Shown here in pieces: positions 6,875 through 13,789 of a DNA stretch of 14,902 nucleotides. How positions within the stretch are numbered: position 1 is the first letter of the stretch; every line of letters begins with the position of its first letter. This DNA comes from Bacteroidota bacterium (GTDB lineage: Bacteria > Bacteroidota > Ignavibacteria > Ignavibacteriales > Ignavibacteriaceae): positions 1-14,902 of the forward strand of contig JAEYUD010000255.1 of the NCBI GenBank assembly GCA_023433685.1. The letters are read 5' to 3'. The notes under the pieces were generated by a model, which searched no databases, was not told where the DNA came from, and worked only from the letters and a program-made list of their open reading frames with translations. A program made the position numbers and the translations under genes.

Positions 6875-7786
6875 CTACCGGGGTGGAATTAAATTTTTTG
6901 ATCTTAAACAGAATTTAATTCTTTTAAAGGGATTATATGCCTTGAAAGACAAATAAAATTTACCTATCGCCTCCCATGCTTCATCCGACTGTCTCTCATC
7001 AATATTCCCGACTTTTACAGGCTCAGTTGAGATTGAGACATCAAGTTTCCTGGTTTTTTTTGTGTTTGTGCCCGCTCCGTCTGCCCCCATGTGGTGAACG
7101 AGCGATCTTCCCGGGTAGAGGGTTAGCATCTCATTCAGGAAGATCGAGGCATCCCACCTGACCGCCCATGAGTCGTTGGTGCCCGCGATGACACGCTGAA
7201 GTATTTTCTCTTTGAAGGCCGCGCCATTGAAATTAAATTCATCCATCTGCTTCCTCTCGAGGATGCTTTCGTATAGATATTTGGCATCGCTGTTAAAGAG
7301 TTTCCACGCGCGTGACCAGGTTGCCCAACCAAGGCAGTCAGCCCCTTTGATGAAGAAGGTTTCAGGAAGTGCCGCCTTAACCGGATACAGGTATCCGTGT
7401 ATTGATGCTACCTTTTCGGAGTGGCGGTAGGTTTCAAGTCCGTCGTTCATGAACTTAAGGAACCACGGTGAGAGTTGGAGATCATCTTCAAGCACGATCA
7501 CTTCACCAAATTTTTCGATCATTTCAGAGACACCCGCGATAATCGAGCGACCGAGACCGCGATTCTTTTCCGCTTCGTGGATCGTGACACTTCTGAATCC
7601 TGAAACTGTTTTCAGGTAGTCCCGCACATCCCGCACGGCGGGTTCACCGGAAGGTCCCTTCCACCCATCGGAGTAGATGTGAAGGTCGGTATCCGCTGCT
7701 CCATGATTCTGGGCAAGCGATCTGATGGTTGCTTCAACCATGTTCCTGCGGTTATATGCGAAAAGTGCTACAGGGGCGTTGCTCAT
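6875..7786 (-). CDS. GT2-like (GT-A fold) glycosyltransferase
   Basis: A 303-residue soluble GT-A glycosyltransferase. It opens with a beta strand typical of sugar transferases (VALFAYNRRNMVEATIRSL), has YSDGWKG at 38-44, NRGLGRSIIAGV at 75-86 and the metal-binding VLEDDLQLSPWFL at 98-110 (the DXD equivalent is E100-D101-D102), followed by GADCLGWATWSRAW at 148-161. That last segment is common in a GT2/GNT-I-like bacterial group. The likely substrate is an LPS core or O-chain saccharide, given GT9 and waaA downstream; donor and acceptor are unknown. The start overlaps the upstream methyltransferase stop as ATGA (7783-7786), so translation is probably coupled. No membrane segment is evident; the basic C-terminal end may bind the membrane surface. 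A 7-bp perfect hairpin lies at 7725-7741. Confidence 0.85.
   Translation of the reverse strand: MSNAPVALFAYNRRNMVEATIRSLAQNHGAADTDLHIYSDGWKGPSGEPAVRDVRDYLKTVSGFRSVTIHEAEKNRGLGRSIIAGVSEMIEKFGEVIVLEDDLQLSPWFLKFMNDGLETYRHSEKVASIHGYLYPVKAALPETFFIKGADCLGWATWSRAWKLFNSDAKYLYESILERKQMDEFNFNGAAFKEKILQRVIAGTNDSWAVRWDASIFLNEMLTLYPGRSLVHHMGADGAGTNTKKTRKLDVSISTEPVKVGNIDERQSDEAWEAIGKFYLSFKAYNPFKRIKFCLRSKNLIPPR
7725..7741. repeat. Short 7-bp inverted repeat in the GT2-like gene 5' coding region
   Basis: ATGGTTG (7725-7731), loop CTT, CAACCAT (7735-7741). It lies at nucleotides 46-62 of the coding sequence, a position similar to the two longer hairpins. A 7-bp stem is expected several times by chance in a window this long, so it is listed only because of its position. 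Confidence 0.4.
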
Positions 7787-8412
7787 AGTGAAAAATCGAT
7801 TATCAGTGAAGTGTAATTTGGCTTGCCGTCTTTATTTTTCCTGTGATTCAGGAAACATCTTCTGATGTGTCCCTTACCGTCGCCGTTTTTGTAAACCGAG
7901 TGAAAAACGCCTTCTTTATCCCAGAATTCGATCAATGTTGCCTTGTAGCCATATTTTTCAAATATCCCGGAGAGGGAATCACAGTTAAAAAGGTGTTTAT
8001 GTTCATCAGCAGCGGGACCCGTTCCGCCGGGGCGGACGTGGTCGATATAAGCTTTATCAGGGTGGTACCCGTCAGGAACAGCCACACGGATGTTAACACC
8101 GGGATTTGCCCAGGTTTTTACATTACGCGCCATGGCTTCAATATCGGCGGTTTCAAGGTGCTCGAGCACATGTTCAGCCAGAACGAGATCGATCTTTCGC
8201 TTTTGGAAGTAGAGCCGGAAGTCACTCTCTTGTGTCAGGTCCAGGGTTTTGATGTCGGTGGGGAACCACCCTTTGTAGAGGGTGTCACCACTTCCGATTA
8301 TCAGTCTGATCTTCTCCGAGAACCTTGAGTAGAAGAACCAGGAAAACAGGGAAGCAGGTTTAAGAACCGGCCCGGAATGCCTGTAGAGCCATTTTCTCAA
8401 ATCTGAGGGCAT
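7783..8412 (-). CDS. Class I SAM-dependent methyltransferase-like protein (COG4627-like)
   Basis: A 209-residue protein resembling predicted SAM-dependent methyltransferases found in glycan loci. The SAM-site glycine motif is short and divergent, IIGSGDTLYKGW at 38-49, without the usual preceding strand-loop Asp. The second region, LVLAEHVLEHLE at 77-87, is a clear Methyltransf_11-type motif IV. A VRPGG-x-GPAADEHKHLFN segment (127-143) and the WDKEGVFHSVY segment are also present. The shortened Rossmann core means catalytic activity is likely but not certain. It starts 3 bases after the upstream methyltransferase-like gene and overlaps the next by 4 bases. The substrate is unknown; modification of a surface-glycan sugar is the inference from context. 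Confidence 0.78.
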   Translation of the reverse strand: MPSDLRKWLYRHSGPVLKPASLFSWFFYSRFSEKIRLIIGSGDTLYKGWFPTDIKTLDLTQESDFRLYFQKRKIDLVLAEHVLEHLETADIEAMARNVKTWANPGVNIRVAVPDGYHPDKAYIDHVRPGGTGPAADEHKHLFNCDSLSGIFEKYGYKATLIEFWDKEGVFHSVYKNGDGKGHIRRCFLNHRKNKDGKPNYTSLIIDFSL

Positions 8413-8415
8413 TGG

Positions 8416-9075
8416 TCAGATTCCGAGGCAATTGTCATCTTTATAGAAGACCGTTGTGGCCTTATGGTGTATAAATCCCGAGGCAATTCCGTAGAAGTCG
8501 ATCTTTCTGAACCCTTTTTCGAGCAGGGATATTATTCCGGGACTGTATTCCGCGCGTTCTGAATCATCAAGGATGATAACGCCACCCTTTTTCAAACGGT
8601 CAGGGGCGACGAAGAGGCACTCATTCCGGTGGTTCGCATCAACGGTAATAATATCGAAGTGGTAGTCGAGTTTGACAAGTTCGTTTGAATAGATGTCTTT
8701 GTTATCGTGTGAGAGAATCACTTTCACGTTTTTCGGAAGGTTCTGCTGCATCCTGTTGTACCAGTCTTTATCGTGTTCGATCGCTGTAACAGTATTAACC
8801 CGTTCGGCAAACCAAAGTGTGGAGTTACCCGAGCCGAACTCGAAAACATCAAAATCTTTTTTCATCCGGTTCTTCATAAACTCATAGAAACTCAGTGTCA
8901 CCCATGGGATCGCTTTTCCATCCGCGTCAACGGGATATCCTGCCATTAGTGAACGGATCCAGCCTGTATCGTGAAGATATCCCATAACCCTGAATGAAAG
9001 GAGGGCTTTAAGAACCCTGGGCTCGGTAAAAAGTTTAAAAACAGTAGCTATTTGTTTTGAGAGTGGGAGTGCCAT
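8416..9075 (-). CDS. Class I SAM-binding methyltransferase-like protein
   Basis: A 219-residue protein with a Rossmann methyltransferase core. Motif I is FEFGSGNSTLWFA (78-90), the second strand ends in the acidic E100-H101, motif IV is ITVDANHRN (143-151) where relatives often have a VDG-x-x-R form, and GGVIILDDSER (164-174) follows. The first 60 residues have no motif I can name. This layout is seen in small methyltransferases of LPS and O-antigen clusters, but I cannot assign a substrate or confirm activity. ATG 9075 lies 28 bases inside the end of the flippase gene; only a weak AAAGA precedes it. Internal Met31 is the alternative start, but it would remove part of the N-terminal helical region. 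It ends 3 bases before the next methyltransferase-like gene. Confidence 0.8.
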   Translation of the reverse strand: MALPLSKQIATVFKLFTEPRVLKALLSFRVMGYLHDTGWIRSLMAGYPVDADGKAIPWVTLSFYEFMKNRMKKDFDVFEFGSGNSTLWFAERVNTVTAIEHDKDWYNRMQQNLPKNVKVILSHDNKDIYSNELVKLDYHFDIITVDANHRNECLFVAPDRLKKGGVIILDDSERAEYSPGIISLLEKGFRKIDFYGIASGFIHHKATTVFYKDDNCLGI

Positions 9076-10391
9076 TTTTCTTTAACCAGTTTAAAGAGGT
9101 TTACCATAAATATTGCTTTAATCATCATCACAGCCTGGTGAGTTGAGGGGCGGTGGAACGCCAGACCGAAAGTGGCGGCTGTGTATGAAACAAGAGTTGC
9201 CACTGCCGAGCCGGTGATCCCCCAGATGGGGATGAAGATCAGGTTCAGCACAACGTTTAAAATCAGTCCGATAAATGTTCTCATGAACGAGACCTTCGTG
9301 AGGTTCTCTGTCACGAGGTATTGCGAGCTCGCCACCCCGAGAAATGTACCGGTGCCGGCCCAGATGTAAATGGTAAGAACCGGTGCCGCGGGTAGGAACT
9401 TCGCCCCGAAAAGCAGCGTGATGATCTCTTCCGAGAGGAACGTCACGGGTATAGCTATTGATATCGATATGAAAGCGAGCAGGTCATAAAGTTTCTGCAT
9501 CCTCGATTTGTACAGCTCTTCGCTGATGCTTTTCGCGTTTACAATAGCCGGGAAGAGTGAACTTGAAATTGCCATCGGAATGAAATACCATGCTTCGCAC
9601 AACCTGACCGCGGCGGCAAAGTAGCCGTTTTGTTCACTGCTGAGCATGTTTTTAATGAATATCTGTCCGACGCGGATATATATTGAAACCGCAAGCCCGG
9701 CGAGTATAAGTGGCCACGAGTCGCGGAAGAGGCGCAGTGCCACTTCCCTGTTAAAGCGCCACTTCAGGATGTTTTCTTTTTGAAGCGTGAACACTATTAC
9801 AAAGCCGGCGGCGATTAGAACCGGCTCAAGGGCCTGCATGAAGGCGAACCAGCCGAGACCCGCGGAAAGAACAATGAGCAGCAGTCTTAAAAGCGAGGCA
9901 ATGAGCGTTGACGACGACTGCACGGATGCGGAATATTTCGCCTGTACCCTGGCCTGAAACCAAAAATCGATCACATGAAACGACTGAAATATCGTGCCGA
10001 TGGTGATTATGTAGATGAGAACCGCGGTGCTGCTTTCCTCGCCGTTGATGTTCACTGCCACCCAGGTCATCACAATCACGGCAATTGAGCCAGCGATCCG
10101 GAGGAAGAAGGAGGAACCGAGTATGGTGTTTTTATCTTCGGGGTATTTTACAAGCTCGCGGACGAGAATATTCTCGAGCCCAAAGTTAGCGATACTCGCG
10201 AAAAGGAGGGCGAAACTTACAGCATAAGAGAGTACCCCGAACTGCTCGGGACCAAGGTATCTAACGAGGATGACACCAATGAGGAAGCTAAAAAGAAGCT
10301 TGATAACCCTTTCGGCGAACATCCAGGAAGTATTCTTGAAATACTTCCTGAATGATTCCGATCCGAAATTAATTTTGGTGCTGTTCTGCAA
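9048..10391 (-). CDS. Wzx/RfbX-type polysaccharide flippase (MOP superfamily)
   Basis: A 447-residue integral membrane protein with about 12 hydrophobic helices, the size and pattern of MOP-superfamily flippases that move lipid-linked oligosaccharides across the inner membrane. The N-terminal VRYLGPEQFGVLSYA block (43-57) is characteristic of polysaccharide exporters, and the NFGLENILVREL block follows at the second helix pair. The start is TTG at 10391, with AGGA at 5-base spacing and a 23-base overlap with the end of the YfhO gene. ATG at 10322 (Met24) is a possible second start, but the family usually carries residues before the KNTSW segment. A perfect 11-bp hairpin (10324-10350) lies in the first codons. 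In this operon it probably flips the product made by the neighbouring glycosyltransferases. Confidence 0.9.
   Translation of the reverse strand: MQNSTKINFGSESFRKYFKNTSWMFAERVIKLLFSFLIGVILVRYLGPEQFGVLSYAVSFALLFASIANFGLENILVRELVKYPEDKNTILGSSFFLRIAGSIAVIVMTWVAVNINGEESSTAVLIYIITIGTIFQSFHVIDFWFQARVQAKYSASVQSSSTLIASLLRLLLIVLSAGLGWFAFMQALEPVLIAAGFVIVFTLQKENILKWRFNREVALRLFRDSWPLILAGLAVSIYIRVGQIFIKNMLSSEQNGYFAAAVRLCEAWYFIPMAISSSLFPAIVNAKSISEELYKSRMQKLYDLLAFISISIAIPVTFLSEEIITLLFGAKFLPAAPVLTIYIWAGTGTFLGVASSQYLVTENLTKVSFMRTFIGLILNVVLNLIFIPIWGITGSAVATLVSYTAATFGLAFHRPSTHQAVMMIKAIFMVNLFKLVKEKWHSHSQNK
10324..10350. repeat. Perfect 11-bp inverted repeat within the flippase 5' coding region
   Basis: CAGGAAGTATT (10324-10334), a 5-base loop, then its exact reverse complement (10340-10350). 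In the flippase mRNA it covers nucleotides 42-68 after the TTG start (codons 14-23) and ends one base before an in-frame ATG at 10322. No U-run follows, so it is not an intrinsic terminator. By uniform-base arithmetic a stem of this length with a short loop is expected far less than once in this window. Confidence 0.8.
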
Positions 10392-12948
10392 CCTCTTCCT
10401 TTTTCCTCGATTTAAGCCAGCCGAGGAGGAGGGTAATTACAAGTCCAAGGGTAACGAACGAACTGAGCCCGAGGGCAAGATACTTCGCCATGAAGAAACT
10501 CGCCGGGGCGTACTCGAATTTAACGTGTTTGGTTCCCTTCGGCACCACGATACCCATAAAGTTATGGTTGGTGTTTATAACCTCAACTTCTTTGTCATCC
10601 GCGTAAGCATGCCACCCTTTTTTGTGGTAAGTGGTGCTGAACACGAGGAAGTTATCACCTGAAGTGGTCACGTTGGCTTCGATGGTTTCATCGGTATATT
10701 TGGTGATCTTCAGAGATACAGTTGAATCTTTCGGGGCAACCTTCACATCATGATCGGAAACAAATGCCACATCCGAGGGGTCGAATTTGTTGTCGCGCAC
10801 CATTTCGAGGAACTCAAGCGGTTTCTTTTTCTCAACCCGGTTCACGAAGAAGAGCCTTGGGAGGGCTTTCTTGTTCTCGAGCACAAAGGTTTTACTTGTG
10901 GTATCTATCGCAACCGGCACGCATCCTTCAAAAGGGATGCCGGGCTGATCGAGAACGATGTAGCGGGTTCCGGTCATGTTCAGGAATGTCTGATTGGCCG
11001 GTGTTTTGAGCACATCAAGAAAGTCCTGATATGGTCTCGGTTTGATAGCCGAGTAGCCATAAACATCCTCGAGGAGGAAGTAGGCATTGAAGTTTCCGTT
11101 GCTCTGTATCGAACCCTTGGAACCATCCATTTTCAGGTTGATGATCCTGTAGGGGTCAGTTTCAGCGTGTTTCTGTGACTTGATCGCTTTAATATAATAA
11201 GGTTCGGCAAACTCTGTGCTCTTCGATGGCTGGTCGGTGTATTCAGCACCTCTTGAAGAAATTCTCCAAAGATCGGCAACGCTCAGCACGACAACCACAG
11301 AAGTGAAGACCAGTGCTGTTACCCGCCCTTTGATAAAGAACCACGCGATCCAGAATACCACCGCGATAATAAGAAAATTGATAACTGCATCGTTGGCGAA
11401 CATTTCACCGGCAAGGTTTCCGACGGTGGCAATTGCTTCCTGTGGATATTGGGCGGCTTTTTCAGATGTCGCGAATCTTTTGGCGACCCATGATACCATG
11501 CCACCACGTCCGAGCAGTGTGAAAACGAAAAGGACGGAGAAAACGCCCGCGGCGCTCATTACTAATTTTTCGTAGAAAACGTTCTTTTCTTTCCGGAGTT
11601 CAAGTATTTTCATGAGGCCAAGTCCCGCGAGGATCGGCATGAACATCTGCGGTATTACAAGGAACATTGATGGCACCCTGAACTTGTCAAACTGCGGGAA
11701 CCAGTTGAACATCATGTCGAACAGGATCGGGAAATTCCTGCCGAAGGAAAGAATGAGTGTTACCACAACCAGGATCGTCAGAAACATCACAAAGGGCTCG
11801 CGCCACCTTGTTATCATTGCAAAGAGGGCAAGGAAGAATACCACCACGCCCATGTACATTGCCACATCAACGAAGGGCATCTGACCGAAATAGGTGTTTA
11901 CCTTGTAGTTCTGACCATTAATATTCTGTTCGGAATTTCCGAAGCCATACCACGAAGGTACAATGAAAGTCATCACTTCACCGGGTGAGAACGACCAGTC
12001 GGTGTGATATTTATAATATTCAGAGTCTTTGCTCTTGTCTTCCGCGCCGCCGCTTTGGGTGGATTTGTCGAGTATGCTCGTTGTTCCACGGGTTGAGTGG
12101 GGGGTGTACTCATAAATCTGAGTCAGGTTGTCGGCCTGGATCGCTATCGCTATAGCAGCCGCCCCCGCGAATACGAGCCCCGATTTAATAGTGTTCTTCA
12201 GGGTTTCATTGTCTTTTTTGACAAGTGACCTGACGATATGGAATAAATAAAAAATACCGATCGAGAAAAGAATGTAAAAGATTATCTGAACGTGAAAACC
12301 CTGCACGATAAGCTGCATCGCTATCGTAAGGATGAAGAAATTGATCAGTTTCAGCTTCTCCTGATTTTTAAGCAGCATCAGGATTATCACAGGCAGAAAT
12401 GCCAGCGAGGTCAGTTTTGTTACGTGACCAATGTAGAGAAAGACCACAATTCCCGTGGAAAGGGAAGTGCTTAGCGCTGTAAAAAGTGAGACCATCGTGT
12501 TTTTTGTGATCGACTTCATCAGGAAGTAGGTGGTGATGGTGAGTACGATCAGGTAAAAAGCCCAACGGACGAAATCGTTGCCGAAAATACCGGTAAACGA
12601 TTCTCTCACGGCAGTAAGGCCTACATAGATCAGGTTGAACCAGGTGTATCCCACGGAAAGGGCGTAGGCAGGCATACCTGTGAAGATGTAGGGATTCCAT
12701 AGTGTGAATCCTTCACGGTCTTTTGCCAGGTATGAAGTGGCACTTTCAGAGGCAATTATATCGCCCGACTGGAATATCTTCCCCTGGAAGAAAAGAGGGG
12801 AAAGGAACAAAAGGAATATAAGAATGGAGAGTCCGATGACCGAAAGATTGATATACTTCGCGGGAAATTTCGCGTCGAGATCGATCCCGGTTGCCACCTT
12901 CTCTTTTTTTCTGAGTTCCTTAACTGACTGCTGTGTCTTTTTTGCCAT
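10369..12948 (-). CDS. YfhO-family multi-spanning membrane protein (putative GT-C glycosyltransferase)
   Basis: An 859-residue inner-membrane protein of the YfhO family. After a basic cytoplasmic N terminus the first helix spans about 33-54. The first outer loop carries FQSGDIIASE with D63, a candidate GT-C catalytic acid, and WNPYIFTGMPAY at 84-95, a family mark. About a dozen further helices fill the first two thirds. A soluble extracytoplasmic part follows, ending in a GWHAYADDKEVEV and PKGTKHVKFEYAP region before a last helix. Firmicute YfhO works with the GT2 CsbB to transfer a sugar from undecaprenyl phosphate to teichoic acid; the same pairing here suggests polyprenyl-phosphate-sugar-dependent glycosylation on the periplasmic side. 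That is inference; the acceptor is unknown. ATG 12948 has GGAG (12954-12957) at 5-base spacing. It lies 22 bases after the methyltransferase gene. Confidence 0.88.
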   Translation of the reverse strand: MAKKTQQSVKELRKKEKVATGIDLDAKFPAKYINLSVIGLSILIFLLFLSPLFFQGKIFQSGDIIASESATSYLAKDREGFTLWNPYIFTGMPAYALSVGYTWFNLIYVGLTAVRESFTGIFGNDFVRWAFYLIVLTITTYFLMKSITKNTMVSLFTALSTSLSTGIVVFLYIGHVTKLTSLAFLPVIILMLLKNQEKLKLINFFILTIAMQLIVQGFHVQIIFYILFSIGIFYLFHIVRSLVKKDNETLKNTIKSGLVFAGAAAIAIAIQADNLTQIYEYTPHSTRGTTSILDKSTQSGGAEDKSKDSEYYKYHTDWSFSPGEVMTFIVPSWYGFGNSEQNINGQNYKVNTYFGQMPFVDVAMYMGVVVFFLALFAMITRWREPFVMFLTILVVVTLILSFGRNFPILFDMMFNWFPQFDKFRVPSMFLVIPQMFMPILAGLGLMKILELRKEKNVFYEKLVMSAAGVFSVLFVFTLLGRGGMVSWVAKRFATSEKAAQYPQEAIATVGNLAGEMFANDAVINFLIIAVVFWIAWFFIKGRVTALVFTSVVVVLSVADLWRISSRGAEYTDQPSKSTEFAEPYYIKAIKSQKHAETDPYRIINLKMDGSKGSIQSNGNFNAYFLLEDVYGYSAIKPRPYQDFLDVLKTPANQTFLNMTGTRYIVLDQPGIPFEGCVPVAIDTTSKTFVLENKKALPRLFFVNRVEKKKPLEFLEMVRDNKFDPSDVAFVSDHDVKVAPKDSTVSLKITKYTDETIEANVTTSGDNFLVFSTTYHKKGWHAYADDKEVEVINTNHNFMGIVVPKGTKHVKFEYAPASFFMAKYLALGLSSFVTLGLVITLLLGWLKSRKKEEVAEQHQN

Positions 12949-12970
12949 TAAATCTCCGGTAAAAAATCGG

Positions 12971-13786
12971 TTATTTCTTCTTGAAAGCTATATAGTTGAT
13001 ACCCGAGCCTTTTTCATTATCCGAAGAGTAATCCGCGGACATCATGAAAAGCACCGGAAGAAGAGTGAACAGGTAGTAGAAAGGGAGCAGGATGAAGAAC
13101 GCCTTTGAAGCGTTCAGCATAAGCATCGGATACTTGATACCCAGCCTCCAGGCCTTGTCACCCCACCATCCATAGGTATACTTTGACTGATAAAGTTCGA
13201 ACCCGAGGGGAGACATTTTCTCGGTCAGTTCCTCTTTTGAGTAGCCATCGCGCGCGTGTTCGCCGATAAAACTTTCGTCGTCATCTTCGTGGACGTCACT
13301 TCCGCCATAGATCGAGGGTGAGTTTATCAGCACATGACCGCCCGGCTTTAGGGCACGGTAGAAGTTTTTGAAAACCGTTACGTCGTCAGCGATATGTTCC
13401 ATAACGTCGACGCAGACGATAAGATCGAACTTCTCTTCATGGTTTATCTGTGTGAGGTCTTCAACACCAAAAGTAACATGCTTTACGCCGGCACTTCCGA
13501 AAAATTTACGGCAGTCATCCATCCAGTCGGCTTTTACGTCGACAGAGTAAATGTTGCAGGGGGTAAGGTTTTTCGACATGAACCATGTATACTGACCGAA
13601 ACCGCTTCCGGCATCGTAAATTTCGAGGGGTTTACTTCCGGCGGTATCTCTGAGCTTTTTAAGTTCGCGTCTTACGTACCATGAGCGGAGGAACATGAGG
13701 TCGAGAGTCTTGTAGAACAAGACTCTCGTGAAAGGCAGTTTATTAATAACCGCGGCGAAAACGTTCTTAACTGGATCGTAGTGCAT
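12971..13786 (-). CDS. Class I SAM-dependent methyltransferase with C-terminal membrane segment
   Basis: A 271-residue methyltransferase. Motif I is IYDAGSGFGQYTWFM (56-70), the acidic post-II residue lies in SVDVKADW (81-88), D/E at 109-110 follows, motif IV is DLIVCVDVMEHI (121-132) and KPGGHVLINSPS is at 147-158. This is a Methyltransf_11/UbiG-like core. Residues about 225-249 are strongly hydrophobic and probably form a membrane hairpin or single anchor, after which a short charged tail ends the protein. Membrane anchoring suits a lipid-linked glycan substrate, given the GT2 upstream (3-base gap) and YfhO downstream; it could alternatively modify an isoprenoid such as a quinone. A perfect 12-bp hairpin sits in codons 20-29. 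ATG 13786 has only a weak AAAGA upstream, so translation may depend on the upstream gene. Confidence 0.86.
   Translation of the reverse strand: MHYDPVKNVFAAVINKLPFTRVLFYKTLDLMFLRSWYVRRELKKLRDTAGSKPLEIYDAGSGFGQYTWFMSKNLTPCNIYSVDVKADWMDDCRKFFGSAGVKHVTFGVEDLTQINHEEKFDLIVCVDVMEHIADDVTVFKNFYRALKPGGHVLINSPSIYGGSDVHEDDDESFIGEHARDGYSKEELTEKMSPLGFELYQSKYTYGWWGDKAWRLGIKYPMLMLNASKAFFILLPFYYLFTLLPVLFMMSADYSSDNEKGSGINYIAFKKK
13702..13728. repeat. Perfect 12-bp inverted repeat within the methyltransferase 5' coding region
   Basis: CGAGAGTCTTGT (13702-13713), a 3-base loop, then its exact reverse complement (13717-13728). In mRNA it covers nucleotides 59-85 after ATG 13786 and ends 5 bases before an in-frame ATG at 13696. 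No T-run follows on either strand, so it is not an intrinsic terminator. It is the longest perfect hairpin I found by eye, and its arms do not recur elsewhere in the window as far as I can see. Confidence 0.85.
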
Positions 13787-13789
13787 TCT

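Noticed and set aside
12779..12802. 7-bp inverted repeat TTCCCCT/AGGGGAA with a 10-base loop in the YfhO gene
   Set aside because: Stems of this length are expected several times by chance in a window of this size, and its position (about +147) does not match the other hairpins.
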